Source of the DNA: CAWDPQ01 sp049642465
Lineage (GTDB): Bacteria; Acidobacteriota; Vicinamibacteria; Vicinamibacterales; 2-12-FULL-66-21
Direction of reading: 5' to 3'
DNA length: 51,837 bases
Assembly: GCA_049642465.1 (NCBI GenBank)
Contig: JBAROV010000008.1
Span: 1 to 51,837 of the forward strand
Both the position numbers and the translations under genes were made by a program. Under the pieces are notes generated by a model. The model did not search any database. It was not told the DNA's origin and was given only the letters and a program-made list of their open reading frames with translations. Shown here piece after piece: positions 1-7,924 of the stretch. Each line of letters begins with the position of its first letter. The first letter of the stretch is position 1.

Positions 1-167
1 ACGTAGAGGCTGCCGTCCCAGAGATGTTCGTCCTCGTAGGCGACGCCGTGATAGCAGAGAATCAGGAGCCGTTCGCGGCGCCAGCGGCTGTTGGCGACCG
101 CATGGTATCCGCCGGTGCGCTCGATGCCCTGCAGGGCCAGACGCTTCACGGCGCGAAGGCTCACCAT
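1..167 (-). CDS. Polysaccharide deacetylase-like protein, N-terminal fragment
   Basis: This is the first 55 codons of a gene that runs off the left edge of the window on the minus strand. It starts at an ATG at 165-167. The translation contains RLLILCYHGVAYEDEHLW. The 'CYHGV..DEHLW' pattern is typical of the first beta strand of NodB-type polysaccharide deacetylases, which remove N- or O-acetyl groups from cell-surface glycans. The catalytic Asp and His motifs would lie outside the window, so activity cannot be judged. It is divergent from the lipoprotein gene starting at 226, leaving about 58 bp for both promoters. The family call rests on this short motif only. Confidence 0.55.
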   Translation of the reverse strand, partial: MVSLRAVKRLALQGIERTGGYHAVANSRWRRERLLILCYHGVAYEDEHLWDGSLY

Positions 168-225
168 TGCTGCTGGTCGGCGATTGTAACCCGTCTCTGG
201 TATTCCGTCGTTTACACTTCCGCTG

Positions 226-3200
226 ATGGGGACGGATGTGCGGAACTTACGGGGCCCGGGCTGGAGACGGGCCGGGCGGGCCGGCGGGGTCATTTCCATC
301 GCCGCCCTGGTCCTGACCCTGGCGATCATCGGCGGCTGCCGACGCGGACCACGCGTGCCGGATGCCGTGTACCGCCAGGCCGTCACCGCTTTCTACGTAT
401 CCCTCGCGGCCATGCAAACGAGTCAGGATGTGCACGCGCGTCAGGAGTTGGAGCGACTCCTCCAGCTCGTGCCGGAGGAACCCGCAGGCTGGGCGAATCT
501 CGGATTGCTCCTGCTTCGACAGCAGCAGATTGATGAAGCGACCGCGCGCCTCGTGAAGGCGTCCGCGCTGGCACCGCGCAACGCGCCCATCGAGCGGCTG
601 TTGGCGTTGTCCGAGAGCCTGAAGGGAAATCTCGACGCATCCCTGCGGCATTGGCGTCGCGCGATGGAACTCGATCCGTCCGACCTCAAAGCGCCTTACG
701 CGCTTGCCCAGGAACTCGAGCGTCTTGGCGGCGCCGCCAACGAAGCGGAAGCGCAGCGTCTGCTCGATGCCCTGGCCACCCGTTCCCGGAACCTGGCGGC
801 GAAGCTGGAGTTCGCTCGCCTCGCGGCGAAGCGTGGCGATGCGCCTGCGCTGGCAAAGGCCCTGGACGCATTGGCGCAGGATGCGCCGTCGTGGCCGGCC
901 GACGCGCAGGAACGGCTGACGACCGCGCGTCAGGCATCGCAGGCGGGCGCTGCTGCGGCGACAACGCCGGTGATTTTTCTCAAGAACGTGCTGATTCGCG
1001 AGCCCGAGTACCGATCGGCGAGTGCCGATGTCAGCACGCCTCGCAGTGAAGTTGGAGAGCCGCTCGTGCGGCTCGTGGTGCTGCCGAACCCGGAACCACG
1101 CCCGGCGCCGGCAGACGAGCAGCTGGTTTTTGCAGCGGATTCAACGCCGGCGGTGGCCACCGCCAACACTCGATGGGCGGGCGCAATCTGGCTGGCGGGG
1201 GACGCGCGCCCAACGGTTGTTGCCGCGGGGCCGCGTGACGTGCGCTTTGACAATCGGGTCATCGTTCCGCTGCCAGCAGGCGTTTCACTCGAAGCGATCG
1301 GACCGGACGGAGTGGTTGCCGCCGATCTGAACTATGACTTCCGAACAGACATCGTGCTCGCGACTGCGTCGGGCGTGCAGATCTTGAGGCAGACGGAGAA
1401 GGGGTCGTTCTCGGCGGTGACCGCTGATGCGAAGCTGCCGTCTACGGCCGGCCGCTTACCGCTGCACGGCGTCTGGGCAGCGGATCTCGATACAGACGGC
1501 GACCTCGATCTCGTGCTTGGTGCGCGTGAGGGTACGCCGGTTGTGCTGCGCAACAACGGCGACGGTAGCTTTGCTATACAGGCGCCATTCACGAACGTCC
1601 GGCGCCTGCGCGGGTTTGCCTGGGCAGATGTCGACGGAGAAGGGGTGCCGGATGCTGCGCTCCTGGACGGTGACGGCGTTGTGCGAGTGTTTCTCAATCT
1701 GCGGGGCGGCGAGTTCCGCGAGCGCCAGGTGCCGGCCCAATTTCCGCGTGTCGCGGCGATTGCAGCCGCCGACGTCACGGGAGATGGGATCTTCGACGTG
1801 ATTGGCGTGGCCGCTAACGGTGATGTCGTGCGCCTTGCGCAGAGTGCCAGCGGCTCGAGCTTCGAAGCGGCGCGGATCACAGGAACCGATCCACCCGCGA
1901 GCTTGGCCCCCGGTAGCGCACGGTTACTGGTGGCTGATCTGGACAACAACGCAGCGGAAGATCTCGTCATCTCCAGTCCGACCGCATCGCGGGTCCTGCT
2001 CGGCGCGCCCGATGGCGCATTTCGAGCGCTCGCCGCGACGTCACTCCCTGGGGGCGTCACATCGGCAGCGGATCTCGATGCCGACGGCCGGCTGGAGCTG
2101 ATCGCGCGCGGTGATGACGGGGCACGGGTCGTCCGCGTGAAGGGACAGAAGGGCTATCACTGGCAGGCCATCCGGCCCCGGGCTGTCACCGCCACGGGCG
2201 ATCAGCGCATCAACTCCTTTGGGATCGGAGGGGAAATAGAAGTTCGGACCGGGCTGCACGCGCAGAAACGGATCATCGCCGCACCAGTAATTCATTTTGG
2301 ACTTGGTGACGCGACAGTTGCTGAAGTCGCGCGAATCACCTGGCCAAACGGCATTCTCCAGTCTGAATTCGATCTCGGCGTGGATTCCACGATCGGGGCC
2401 AGCCAGCGGTTGAAGGGCTCATGTCCATGGCTGTTTGCCTGGAATGGAACCGAGATGCGCTTCGTGACTGACTTCATCTGGCGCTCCCCGCTCGGTCTGC
2501 GCATCAACGCGCAAGCGACAGCCGACGTGCAGATGACCGAGGACTGGGTCAGGATTCGCGGCGACCAGCTGTCACCGCGAAACGGCGAATACGACCTTCG
2601 CATCACCGCGGAGTTGTGGGAAAGTCACTTCTTCGATCTCGTCTCCCTCCTCGTCGTCGATCATCCCGAAGGCACCGAAGCGTTCGTTGACGAGCGGTTC
2701 GCGGTACCTCCACCGCAGCTCGGTGTCATCGCGACAGGCCCTGTGCGGGCCTTCCAGAGCGTTCGCGATGACCGCGGACGCGACGTGCTCAGCGACGTCG
2801 CAACACGCGACGATCGTCACCTGGATTTCGCCGGGCGCGGACGCTACCAGGGCGTCACGCGCGAACACCACGTCGACCTCGAGTTGCCCGCCGATGCGCC
2901 GCGCGCGGGTCCGCTCTGGTTGGTGGCGCAGGGTTGGGTCCATCCAACGGACAGTTCGATCAATGTCGCGCTCGGCCAGGGCAGTCACGACCCTCCCACC
3001 GGCCTGTCTTTGCATGTAGCCGATCGAAGCAGCCGCTTCAGACCGGTGCGGACCGGATTGGGATTTCCGGCAGGGAAGGACAAGACGATTCTGATCGACC
3101 TGACGGGCATCTTTCCGGCACGCGGACCACGCACGCTGCGCGTCAGTACGAATCTCGAGATCTTCTGGGACCGGCTCGGATGGGCGGTGGGGAGACCGGA

Positions 3201-3726
3201 CGTGAAGCTCACACCACGCAAGCTGGACTTGAAGACGGCCGATTTGCGGTTCCGCGGCTACTCCGCAACCGAGCAGAAGAACGCGAGCACGCCAGAACGT
3301 CCGCGGTATGCCATTGAAGGCGTCGCGGCACGGTGGCGCGATCTCGAAGGCTTTCACACGCGTTTCGGTGACGTTCGGGAACTGCTGCAGGCCGTGGACG
3401 ATCGCTATGTGATCATGAACGCCGGCGATGAGCTGCGAGTCGCATTTCCGGAAGTGCCGTCTCCGCCCCGGGGATTCGTGCGCGATTTCGTGCTCATCGG
3501 TGACGGGTGGGAAAAAGACGGCGACTACAACACGATTGCCTCGCGCACGGTATTGCCTCTGCCGACCCATCGCTCACCCAAATACGTTCGCGGGACGGGA
3601 AGGCTGGAGGACGATCCGGTCTACCAGCGGCACCGGGCTGACTTCGAGCACTACCATACGCGGTACGTCTCGCCCGACGCGGCGCGCGATGCGCTTCGCG
3701 TTAAAATCAATCCCGGCCATCCCTGA
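226..3726 (+). CDS. TPR / FG-GAP (VCBS) / ASPIC-UnbV lipoprotein
   Basis: A 1166-residue exported protein. The N terminus is a signal segment ending in the lipobox IIGGC (Cys38), so it is probably a lipoprotein. Residues about 45-210 are TPR-like helices. Residues about 340-650 are FG-GAP/VCBS beta-propeller repeats with Asp-rich loops such as AADLDTDGDLDLVLG and VADLDNNAAEDLVIS. An ASPIC/UnbV-like segment follows at about 660-720 (INSFGIGGEIEVRTG, HFGLGD, ITWPNG). The last ~440 residues form a large domain I cannot assign. It is the first gene of a plus-strand operon, 13 bp upstream of a second FG-GAP/ASPIC protein. FG-GAP/ASPIC proteins are usually cell-surface, calcium-binding scaffolds of unknown role; no enzyme function is visible. 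The ATG at 226 lacks a clear ribosome binding site, so the exact start is uncertain. Confidence 0.85.
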   Translation: MGTDVRNLRGPGWRRAGRAGGVISIAALVLTLAIIGGCRRGPRVPDAVYRQAVTAFYVSLAAMQTSQDVHARQELERLLQLVPEEPAGWANLGLLLLRQQQIDEATARLVKASALAPRNAPIERLLALSESLKGNLDASLRHWRRAMELDPSDLKAPYALAQELERLGGAANEAEAQRLLDALATRSRNLAAKLEFARLAAKRGDAPALAKALDALAQDAPSWPADAQERLTTARQASQAGAAAATTPVIFLKNVLIREPEYRSASADVSTPRSEVGEPLVRLVVLPNPEPRPAPADEQLVFAADSTPAVATANTRWAGAIWLAGDARPTVVAAGPRDVRFDNRVIVPLPAGVSLEAIGPDGVVAADLNYDFRTDIVLATASGVQILRQTEKGSFSAVTADAKLPSTAGRLPLHGVWAADLDTDGDLDLVLGAREGTPVVLRNNGDGSFAIQAPFTNVRRLRGFAWADVDGEGVPDAALLDGDGVVRVFLNLRGGEFRERQVPAQFPRVAAIAAADVTGDGIFDVIGVAANGDVVRLAQSASGSSFEAARITGTDPPASLAPGSARLLVADLDNNAAEDLVISSPTASRVLLGAPDGAFRALAATSLPGGVTSAADLDADGRLELIARGDDGARVVRVKGQKGYHWQAIRPRAVTATGDQRINSFGIGGEIEVRTGLHAQKRIIAAPVIHFGLGDATVAEVARITWPNGILQSEFDLGVDSTIGASQRLKGSCPWLFAWNGTEMRFVTDFIWRSPLGLRINAQATADVQMTEDWVRIRGDQLSPRNGEYDLRITAELWESHFFDLVSLLVVDHPEGTEAFVDERFAVPPPQLGVIATGPVRAFQSVRDDRGRDVLSDVATRDDRHLDFAGRGRYQGVTREHHVDLELPADAPRAGPLWLVAQGWVHPTDSSINVALGQGSHDPPTGLSLHVADRSSRFRPVRTGLGFPAGKDKTILIDLTGIFPARGPRTLRVSTNLEIFWDRLGWAVGRPDVKLTPRKLDLKTADLRFRGYSATEQKNASTPERPRYAIEGVAARWRDLEGFHTRFGDVRELLQAVDDRYVIMNAGDELRVAFPEVPSPPRGFVRDFVLIGDGWEKDGDYNTIASRTVLPLPTHRSPKYVRGTGRLEDDPVYQRHRADFEHYHTRYVSPDAARDALRVKINPGHP

Positions 3727-3739
3727 AATATTGGAATAA

Positions 3740-5548
3740 ATGCAGCGTTACGCCCGACCCGCCCTCGCCGTTCTGTTTCTGGCGATGCTCGCGACGCCGG
3801 CCCTCATCCGGCGGTTCGCCGGCCGCGCGACGCCTTCCATCGTCGCTGCCGGAGATCCCGCATTGCGCTACGGATTTCATCTCAAAGAGGTGTCGCGGCC
3901 GTCTGGGATCGACTTCGTCCACGAAGCGCCAACGCTCGACCCCAAGCTGTCGCACATCATGCCGCAAGTGGCATCGATGGGCGCGGCAGTGGCTGTCAGT
4001 GACGTCGATCGTGACGGCCACCTCGATTTGTACGTCACGAACAGCAAAGAGGGATCGAAGAACCGCCTGTACCGAAACAAGGGGGATGGCACGTTCGAGG
4101 ACATCGCCGAGCGCCTGGGGCTGGCGGATGTCAACCAGCGCGAGAACGGTGTGTCGATGGGAGCCGTGTTCGGCGACTACGACAATGACGGATTCGAAGA
4201 TCTTTTTCTGTACAAGTGGGGCCGGCCGGAGCTGTTTCGCAACGACGAGGGGAGGCGCTTCACGCGCGTCACCGACGCGACGTCGCTTCCGGCCTGGGCC
4301 AATATCAACACCGCCGTGTGGCTCGACTACGATCGAGACGGCCGTCTCGATTTGTTTCTTGGCGGCTACTATCCCGAACGGTTGAACCTCTGGAACCTCG
4401 CCGACACGAAGATCATGCCGGAGAGCTTCGAGTACGCGAACAATGGAGGTCGCAAGTACCTCTACCGCAATCTCGGACAGGGACGATTCGAAGAGGTCAG
4501 CGGCAAGGTCGGACTCGTTTCGACGCGTTGGGCCCTGGCGGCTGTGGCCGCGGATCTGCGCGGGACCGGCTACCCGGATCTTTTCATCGCCAATGACTAC
4601 GGCGTGTCGGAGTTGTTCATCAACGAAGGCGGGCACTTCCGGGAAGTGGGCCGTGAAGCAGGCGTGGGATACGCGCCCAAGAGCGGCATGAACGCGTCGG
4701 TCGGCGATGTTCTCAACCAGGGCAGGCTGGCCGTGTACGTTTCCAACATCTCCGAAGAAGGCATTCTGCTCCAGGGAAACAATTTGTGGGTGCCGACCGG
4801 CGGGACGAGCCAGTTGCCAAAGTACGAGAACATGGCGCGCGCGATGGGCGTGGACCTCGGCGGATGGAGCTTTGGCGCGCAGTTCGGGGACCTCAACAAC
4901 GACGGGTTTCTCGACGTGTATCTCGTGAACGGCTACGTTTCGGCGTCACGCGACGAGAGTTATTGGTACGACTATTCGAAAGTGGCGGGAGGACACCAGG
5001 TCGTCATTGGCGATGCGGCGAACTGGCCGGCCATGGGTGCCCGCAGTCTCGCCGGTTATCAGCCGAAGAAGGTGTGGATCAACGACGGTTCCGGCAGGTT
5101 CGTTGACGTCGCGCAGATGGTGGGCGCCACGGATCGACATGACGGGCGATCGATTGCGCTCGCGGACTTGAGTGGCCGGGGAGCGCTCGATGTCGTGGTC
5201 GCCAACCAGCGAGGTCCGTTGCTCCTCTACAGGAATGAAGTCGCTCCCGATCGACAGTGGATTGCCTTCGACCTCGAGGGCGCCTGTCGCGGGGATGCCA
5301 ACCTCCGGTCGTGCAGTAACCGGAGCGCTGTGGGCGCGCAGGTCGAGATCTTCTGGAACGGACATCGGCAACTTCAGGAGGTCTCGGGCGGTTCCGGTTT
5401 CTGCGCCCAGAATCAGCGCCGTCTCCACTTCGGTCTTGGCGGGGCGGCATCCGTCGATCGTGCCGTCATCCGCTGGCCGTCTGGAAAGACGCAGGAGTTG
5501 AAAGCTATCCAGGCCGGCCGGGTACATCGCGTGGAGGAGCCGGCATGA
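3740..5548 (+). CDS. FG-GAP / ASPIC-UnbV protein (CRTAC1 family)
   Basis: A 602-residue protein with an N-terminal membrane anchor or signal (ALAVLFLAMLATPALI). It has at least four FG-GAP repeats with calcium-loop motifs: SDVDRDGHLDLYV, GDYDNDGFEDLFL, LDYDRDGRLDLFLGG and GDLNNDGFLDVYLVNG. The C terminus is a classic ASPIC/UnbV domain, with SAVGAQVEIFWNG, GGSGFCAQNQRRLHFGLG and RWPSGK. This arrangement defines the CRTAC1-like family common in Acidobacteriota and Planctomycetota. It is probably an exported beta-propeller protein. It lies 13 bp after the preceding ASPIC protein, and its stop overlaps the start of the RnfD-like gene by 4 bp (ATGA). That overlap implies translational coupling to an electron-transfer membrane protein. 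Molecular function is unknown. Confidence 0.9.
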   Translation: MQRYARPALAVLFLAMLATPALIRRFAGRATPSIVAAGDPALRYGFHLKEVSRPSGIDFVHEAPTLDPKLSHIMPQVASMGAAVAVSDVDRDGHLDLYVTNSKEGSKNRLYRNKGDGTFEDIAERLGLADVNQRENGVSMGAVFGDYDNDGFEDLFLYKWGRPELFRNDEGRRFTRVTDATSLPAWANINTAVWLDYDRDGRLDLFLGGYYPERLNLWNLADTKIMPESFEYANNGGRKYLYRNLGQGRFEEVSGKVGLVSTRWALAAVAADLRGTGYPDLFIANDYGVSELFINEGGHFREVGREAGVGYAPKSGMNASVGDVLNQGRLAVYVSNISEEGILLQGNNLWVPTGGTSQLPKYENMARAMGVDLGGWSFGAQFGDLNNDGFLDVYLVNGYVSASRDESYWYDYSKVAGGHQVVIGDAANWPAMGARSLAGYQPKKVWINDGSGRFVDVAQMVGATDRHDGRSIALADLSGRGALDVVVANQRGPLLLYRNEVAPDRQWIAFDLEGACRGDANLRSCSNRSAVGAQVEIFWNGHRQLQEVSGGSGFCAQNQRRLHFGLGGAASVDRAVIRWPSGKTQELKAIQAGRVHRVEEPA

Positions 5549-6396
5549 CGACCCAGACCAACACGTGGCTTCCGCCTCTAGGCGGGCGGGCCCTCAGCCG
5601 TCTCGACAAGCGCTATCTCGCCCCAATCCTCGTCACGATCGTTCTGCTCGTCGGGCAACTGACGTTTGGCTTCCTCGAAAGCTGGTGGCGGACAGCCCTG
5701 GCGATTGGGACCGCGATGGGCGTGGAGGTCGTGCTTGCCCGGCTGTTCACCGGAAAGTGGCCGCACCTCGCGAGCGCTTACATCTCCGGAATCAGCGTGG
5801 GTATGCTCGTCCGCTCACCAGCCATCTGGCCGTACGCGCTGTGTTCAGCCATTTCAATTACGTCCAAGTACGTCCTGCGGGTCGATGGCCGGCATATCTG
5901 GAACCCGTCGAACTTTGGCATCGTGGCGATGCTGGTGCTGGCGTCGGACAGTGTGGCAGGCCTGAGCGTGCAGTGGGGCAACGCGCTGCTGCCAATGATC
6001 GTGGTCTGGTGCTTTGGCAGCGTCATCATCCACACTCTGGGCCGCTTTCACATCACCCTGACCTACGTGGTGTCGTTCGTTGCCCTGGCGGTGGTTCGCT
6101 CGCTCGTCACCGGGCATCCGTTCCTGAGTGAGGTCGCCCCCATCACGGGCCCGATGTATCAGCTGTACATCTTCTTCATGATCACCGATCCAAAAACCAC
6201 CGTCCGGTCGTTCAAGGGTCAGTGCCTGGTCGCCTTCCTCATTGCCGTGGTCGAAGCGATTCTCCGGCTGATGCAATTCGTCCACGCGCCCTACTACTCG
6301 CTGTTTATCGTGGGTCCGGCCGCGAACCTGGTTGAAATCGCCCTGTCTCGCCGCAAGCGATTCGTGCCGGCCCCCGCCCCCGCTTCAGTGTCGTGA
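5545..6396 (+). CDS. RnfD/NqrB-like integral membrane electron-transfer subunit
   Basis: A 283-residue polytopic membrane protein with about eight hydrophobic segments. Segments such as YVLRVDGRHIWNPSNFGIV and FMITDPKTTVRSFKGQ resemble RnfD/NqrB, the membrane subunit that carries covalent FMN in Rnf and Na+-NQR complexes. The usual SGAT-type flavinylation motif is not visible, and the protein is shorter than typical RnfD (about 350 residues). No other Rnf subunit (A, B, C, E or G) is in the window. It may therefore be a stand-alone RnfD-like membrane electron conduit. It is coupled to its neighbours on both sides: ATGA overlap upstream and GTGA overlap with the selenoprotein gene downstream. 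An ApbE-type flavin transferase is encoded far away at 50014-51090. Confidence 0.8.
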   Translation: MTTQTNTWLPPLGGRALSRLDKRYLAPILVTIVLLVGQLTFGFLESWWRTALAIGTAMGVEVVLARLFTGKWPHLASAYISGISVGMLVRSPAIWPYALCSAISITSKYVLRVDGRHIWNPSNFGIVAMLVLASDSVAGLSVQWGNALLPMIVVWCFGSVIIHTLGRFHITLTYVVSFVALAVVRSLVTGHPFLSEVAPITGPMYQLYIFFMITDPKTTVRSFKGQCLVAFLIAVVEAILRLMQFVHAPYYSLFIVGPAANLVEIALSRRKRFVPAPAPASVS

Positions 6397-6998
6397 GCGC
6401 GATGAAACCGATGTTTCTTCCTGGAGTGGAGCAAAATCCGGAGCCAGGGCCATACAAGGCGCTCATCGAGCAGTTGCGTAGTCAGGGAGTGGAGTATCCG
6501 CAAATCTGGCACCTGTTCGCCTTTCTTCCTCGCGCCACCGACCATCTCGCCCGCTTCACGCAGGAGATTCTTCGCGGACCGGCGCCGCTCAGCCCGGGGC
6601 TTCGTGAACTGATCGCCGCCTACACTTCCCAGCGCAATCATTGTCCGTTTTGACTGAAGGCCCACGCCGCAGTTGCGGCGGAGCTGTTGGCGGATTCAAC
6701 CCTGGTCGAGGCGGTCCTCGCCGACTACGAGTCGTCTGGGCTCGATGAACAACACAAAGCGCTGTTTCGATTCATCGACAAGGTGAACCACGATTCGCCC
6801 ACCATTACCGGGGCGGATCTCGCGACCGCGCGCGGCGCGGGGTGGACAGACGAGGCGCTCTATTTCGCCATCACCGTCTGCGCCCTGTTCAATTTCTACA
6901 ACCGCTGGATTGATGCGTCCGGCGTCCACGTGATGTCAGACGAGGCGCACCGTCAAGGCGCGAAGCGCTCGGCGGTTCACGGATACGTCCGGACTTGA
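6393..6998 (+). CDS. AhpD/carboxymuconolactone-decarboxylase-like selenoprotein (TGA = Sec87)
   Basis: Read through an in-frame TGA at 6651-6653, this is a 201-residue alpha-helical AhpD-like (peroxidase-related) protein. The family's redox and proton-relay motif is CxxCxxxH. Here the sequence reads NHCPF-TGA-LKAHAAVA, so Cys84, residue 87 (TGA) and His91 occupy the three key positions and TGA replaces the second Cys. The same frame continues with typical CMD helices (LDEQHKALFRFIDKVN, GWTDEALYFAITVCALFNFYNR) to the stop at 6998. A 6-bp hairpin begins 11 nt after the TGA, where a bacterial SECIS should be. Read as a plain stop, the protein would lose the catalytic residue and the second half of the fold. 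The GTG start at 6393 overlaps the RnfD-like stop; an ATG at 6402 is an alternative. Likely role: thiol/selenol peroxidase or disulfide reductant. Confidence 0.85.
6665..6680 (+). promoter_or_regulatory. SECIS-like hairpin of the AhpD-like selenoprotein
   Basis: CGCCGC (6665-6670), loop AGTT, GCGGCG (6675-6680) form a perfect 6-bp stem. It starts 11 nt after the TGA at 6651-6653. Bacterial SECIS elements lie inside the coding region just downstream of UGA and need a short apical stem with a G in the first two loop bases. Here G is the second loop base, followed by U. Structure and spacing fit; SelB binding is inferred. Confidence 0.7.
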
Positions 6999-7004
6999 CG
7001 CCCT

Positions 7005-7065
7005 GTCAGTCGCTGGTCGCGAGTCGCTCGTCCGTCTGACGCTCGTCAGTCGCTGGTCGCGAGTC
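7005..7065. repeat. 21-bp direct repeat, two copies 40 bp apart
   Basis: The sequence beginning GTCAGTCGCTGGTCGCGAGT occurs at 7005-7025 and again, identically, at 7045-7065. It lies just after the stop of the AhpD-like selenoprotein gene. The function is unknown; it may be a simple tandem duplication of a 40-bp unit. Confidence 0.75.
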
Positions 7066-7158
7066 ACGCCTCGCGCCGGTCAGTCGGGCTCCGACTCCCG
7101 CGGCGGAGCCATATCGGGGACGCGGCGCGATGCGGCCGAGGGCGCTCAGCGTCAGTGC

Positions 7159-7310
7159 GAAAAATGCGCCGGCGGCGTCTGAAGCCGCGGAGGCGCCGCA
7201 TTCGTCACCGCCGATCGAATTACCCCGTTGCTCAAATGATTGTGCACCGGCGTGCGAATAACCCGAGCCGGAGCGGTCATCATGAGGTCAGCGCCAGAGG
7301 CGCATTTTTC
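7159..7310. repeat. Inverted repeat flanking about 128 bp
   Basis: GAAAAATGCGCC (7159-7170) is perfectly inverted at 7299-7310 (GGCGCATTTTTC), and weaker similarity extends on both sides. It could be the ends of a small MITE-like insertion or a long hairpin between convergent operons. No target duplication was identified. Confidence 0.5.
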
Positions 7311-7381
7311 CGACCGTGCGCCGCGGCGCCGCGAACCCGATAGGGCTCCGCCGCGTTCACCGTCTGTCGGCCGATAATCAT

Positions 7382-7924
7382 CTAGCGAGTACCGACTGAC
7401 GAGCGATAGCGCCGAATCAGCAATCGGCCCCACAGCAAGCCGATGACCAGGAACGGCGTCAGGTAGAGGAGCAGCATCGATCGTGGCGGGCGCAGGTTGT
7501 AGGTCGCGTCAACCACGGCATCGACGGCGGCTGGCCCGAGCGGACCCTCGATCCCAACGTGGACGGTGAATGGCCCTTCGTGATCCATCACCACCGCGGC
7601 AAACTGGTTCGTGACGTCGCCCCGCACCGGCGAAGCCGACGCGCGGCGCTCGGGTCCCATCCGAGCTGCCGGCTTGATACTGACCGTCGCGCGTGTCTCG
7701 GCCGGCACCGCGTCCGCCTTCCCCGCGAGGTGAAGTCTCACCCAGAATTGCCCGCCCGCCGATCCATCGTCGGTCGTATCCGGATCGGTCCAGATCGACA
7801 CGACATACGGCCCGGCAATCAGGTCCGACAGAATTGGAAATGGGGGGCCGTCATGCGCGTGCAGGACCGCGGTGTACAGGATCAGTGCCATCGCGGAAGC
7901 AGAGGACCGCGAACGCCGATTCAT
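7382..7924 (-). CDS. Exported protein with predicted N-terminal His and C-terminal membrane anchor
   Basis: A 180-residue protein. The ATG at 7922-7924 overlaps the upstream polyferredoxin stop (ATGA), so it is the last gene of a four-gene operon. A signal peptide is predicted to be cleaved at LHA|HDGPPFPI, which would leave His as residue 1 of the mature protein. An extracytoplasmic beta-rich domain follows (GPYVVSIWTDPDTTDDG, GQFWVRLHL). The C terminus is a single transmembrane helix (MLLLYLTPFLVIGLLWG) with a basic tail. I cannot name a family with certainty. A free N-terminal His after signal cleavage is known from copper-binding periplasmic proteins such as CopC-like domains, so metal binding is a reasonable but unproven idea. 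Its neighbours are an iron-sulfur membrane protein and a YtkA-like lipoprotein, suggesting a role in respiratory or metal-cofactor biology. Confidence 0.75.
   Translation of the reverse strand: MNRRSRSSASAMALILYTAVLHAHDGPPFPILSDLIAGPYVVSIWTDPDTTDDGSAGGQFWVRLHLAGKADAVPAETRATVSIKPAARMGPERRASASPVRGDVTNQFAAVVMDHEGPFTVHVGIEGPLGPAAVDAVVDATYNLRPPRSMLLLYLTPFLVIGLLWGRLLIRRYRSSVGTR

Larger units (their letters stand above)
6999..7381. other. Gene-free interval with short repeats
   Basis: There are 383 bp between two convergent operons. I see no convincing gene. It holds a tandemly spaced 21-bp direct repeat and an inverted repeat, described separately. No clear terminator hairpin with a T-run was found. 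Confidence 0.6.

Noticed and set aside
24..533. Plus-strand 169-residue ORF overlapping the start of the window
   Set aside because: It overlaps the deacetylase fragment and the well-supported lipoprotein frame, and its composition (Arg/Gly/His-rich) is typical of an antisense or shifted frame.
2572..3570. Long minus-strand ORF (332 codons) inside the ASPIC lipoprotein
   Set aside because: It is a GC-rich shadow of the coding frame; no family motif is visible.
6651..6653. Reading the TGA as an ordinary stop with a separate downstream gene
   Set aside because: The two pieces are halves of a single conserved domain in one frame, the TGA is at the redox position, and the same situation is found in the deiodinase-like gene.
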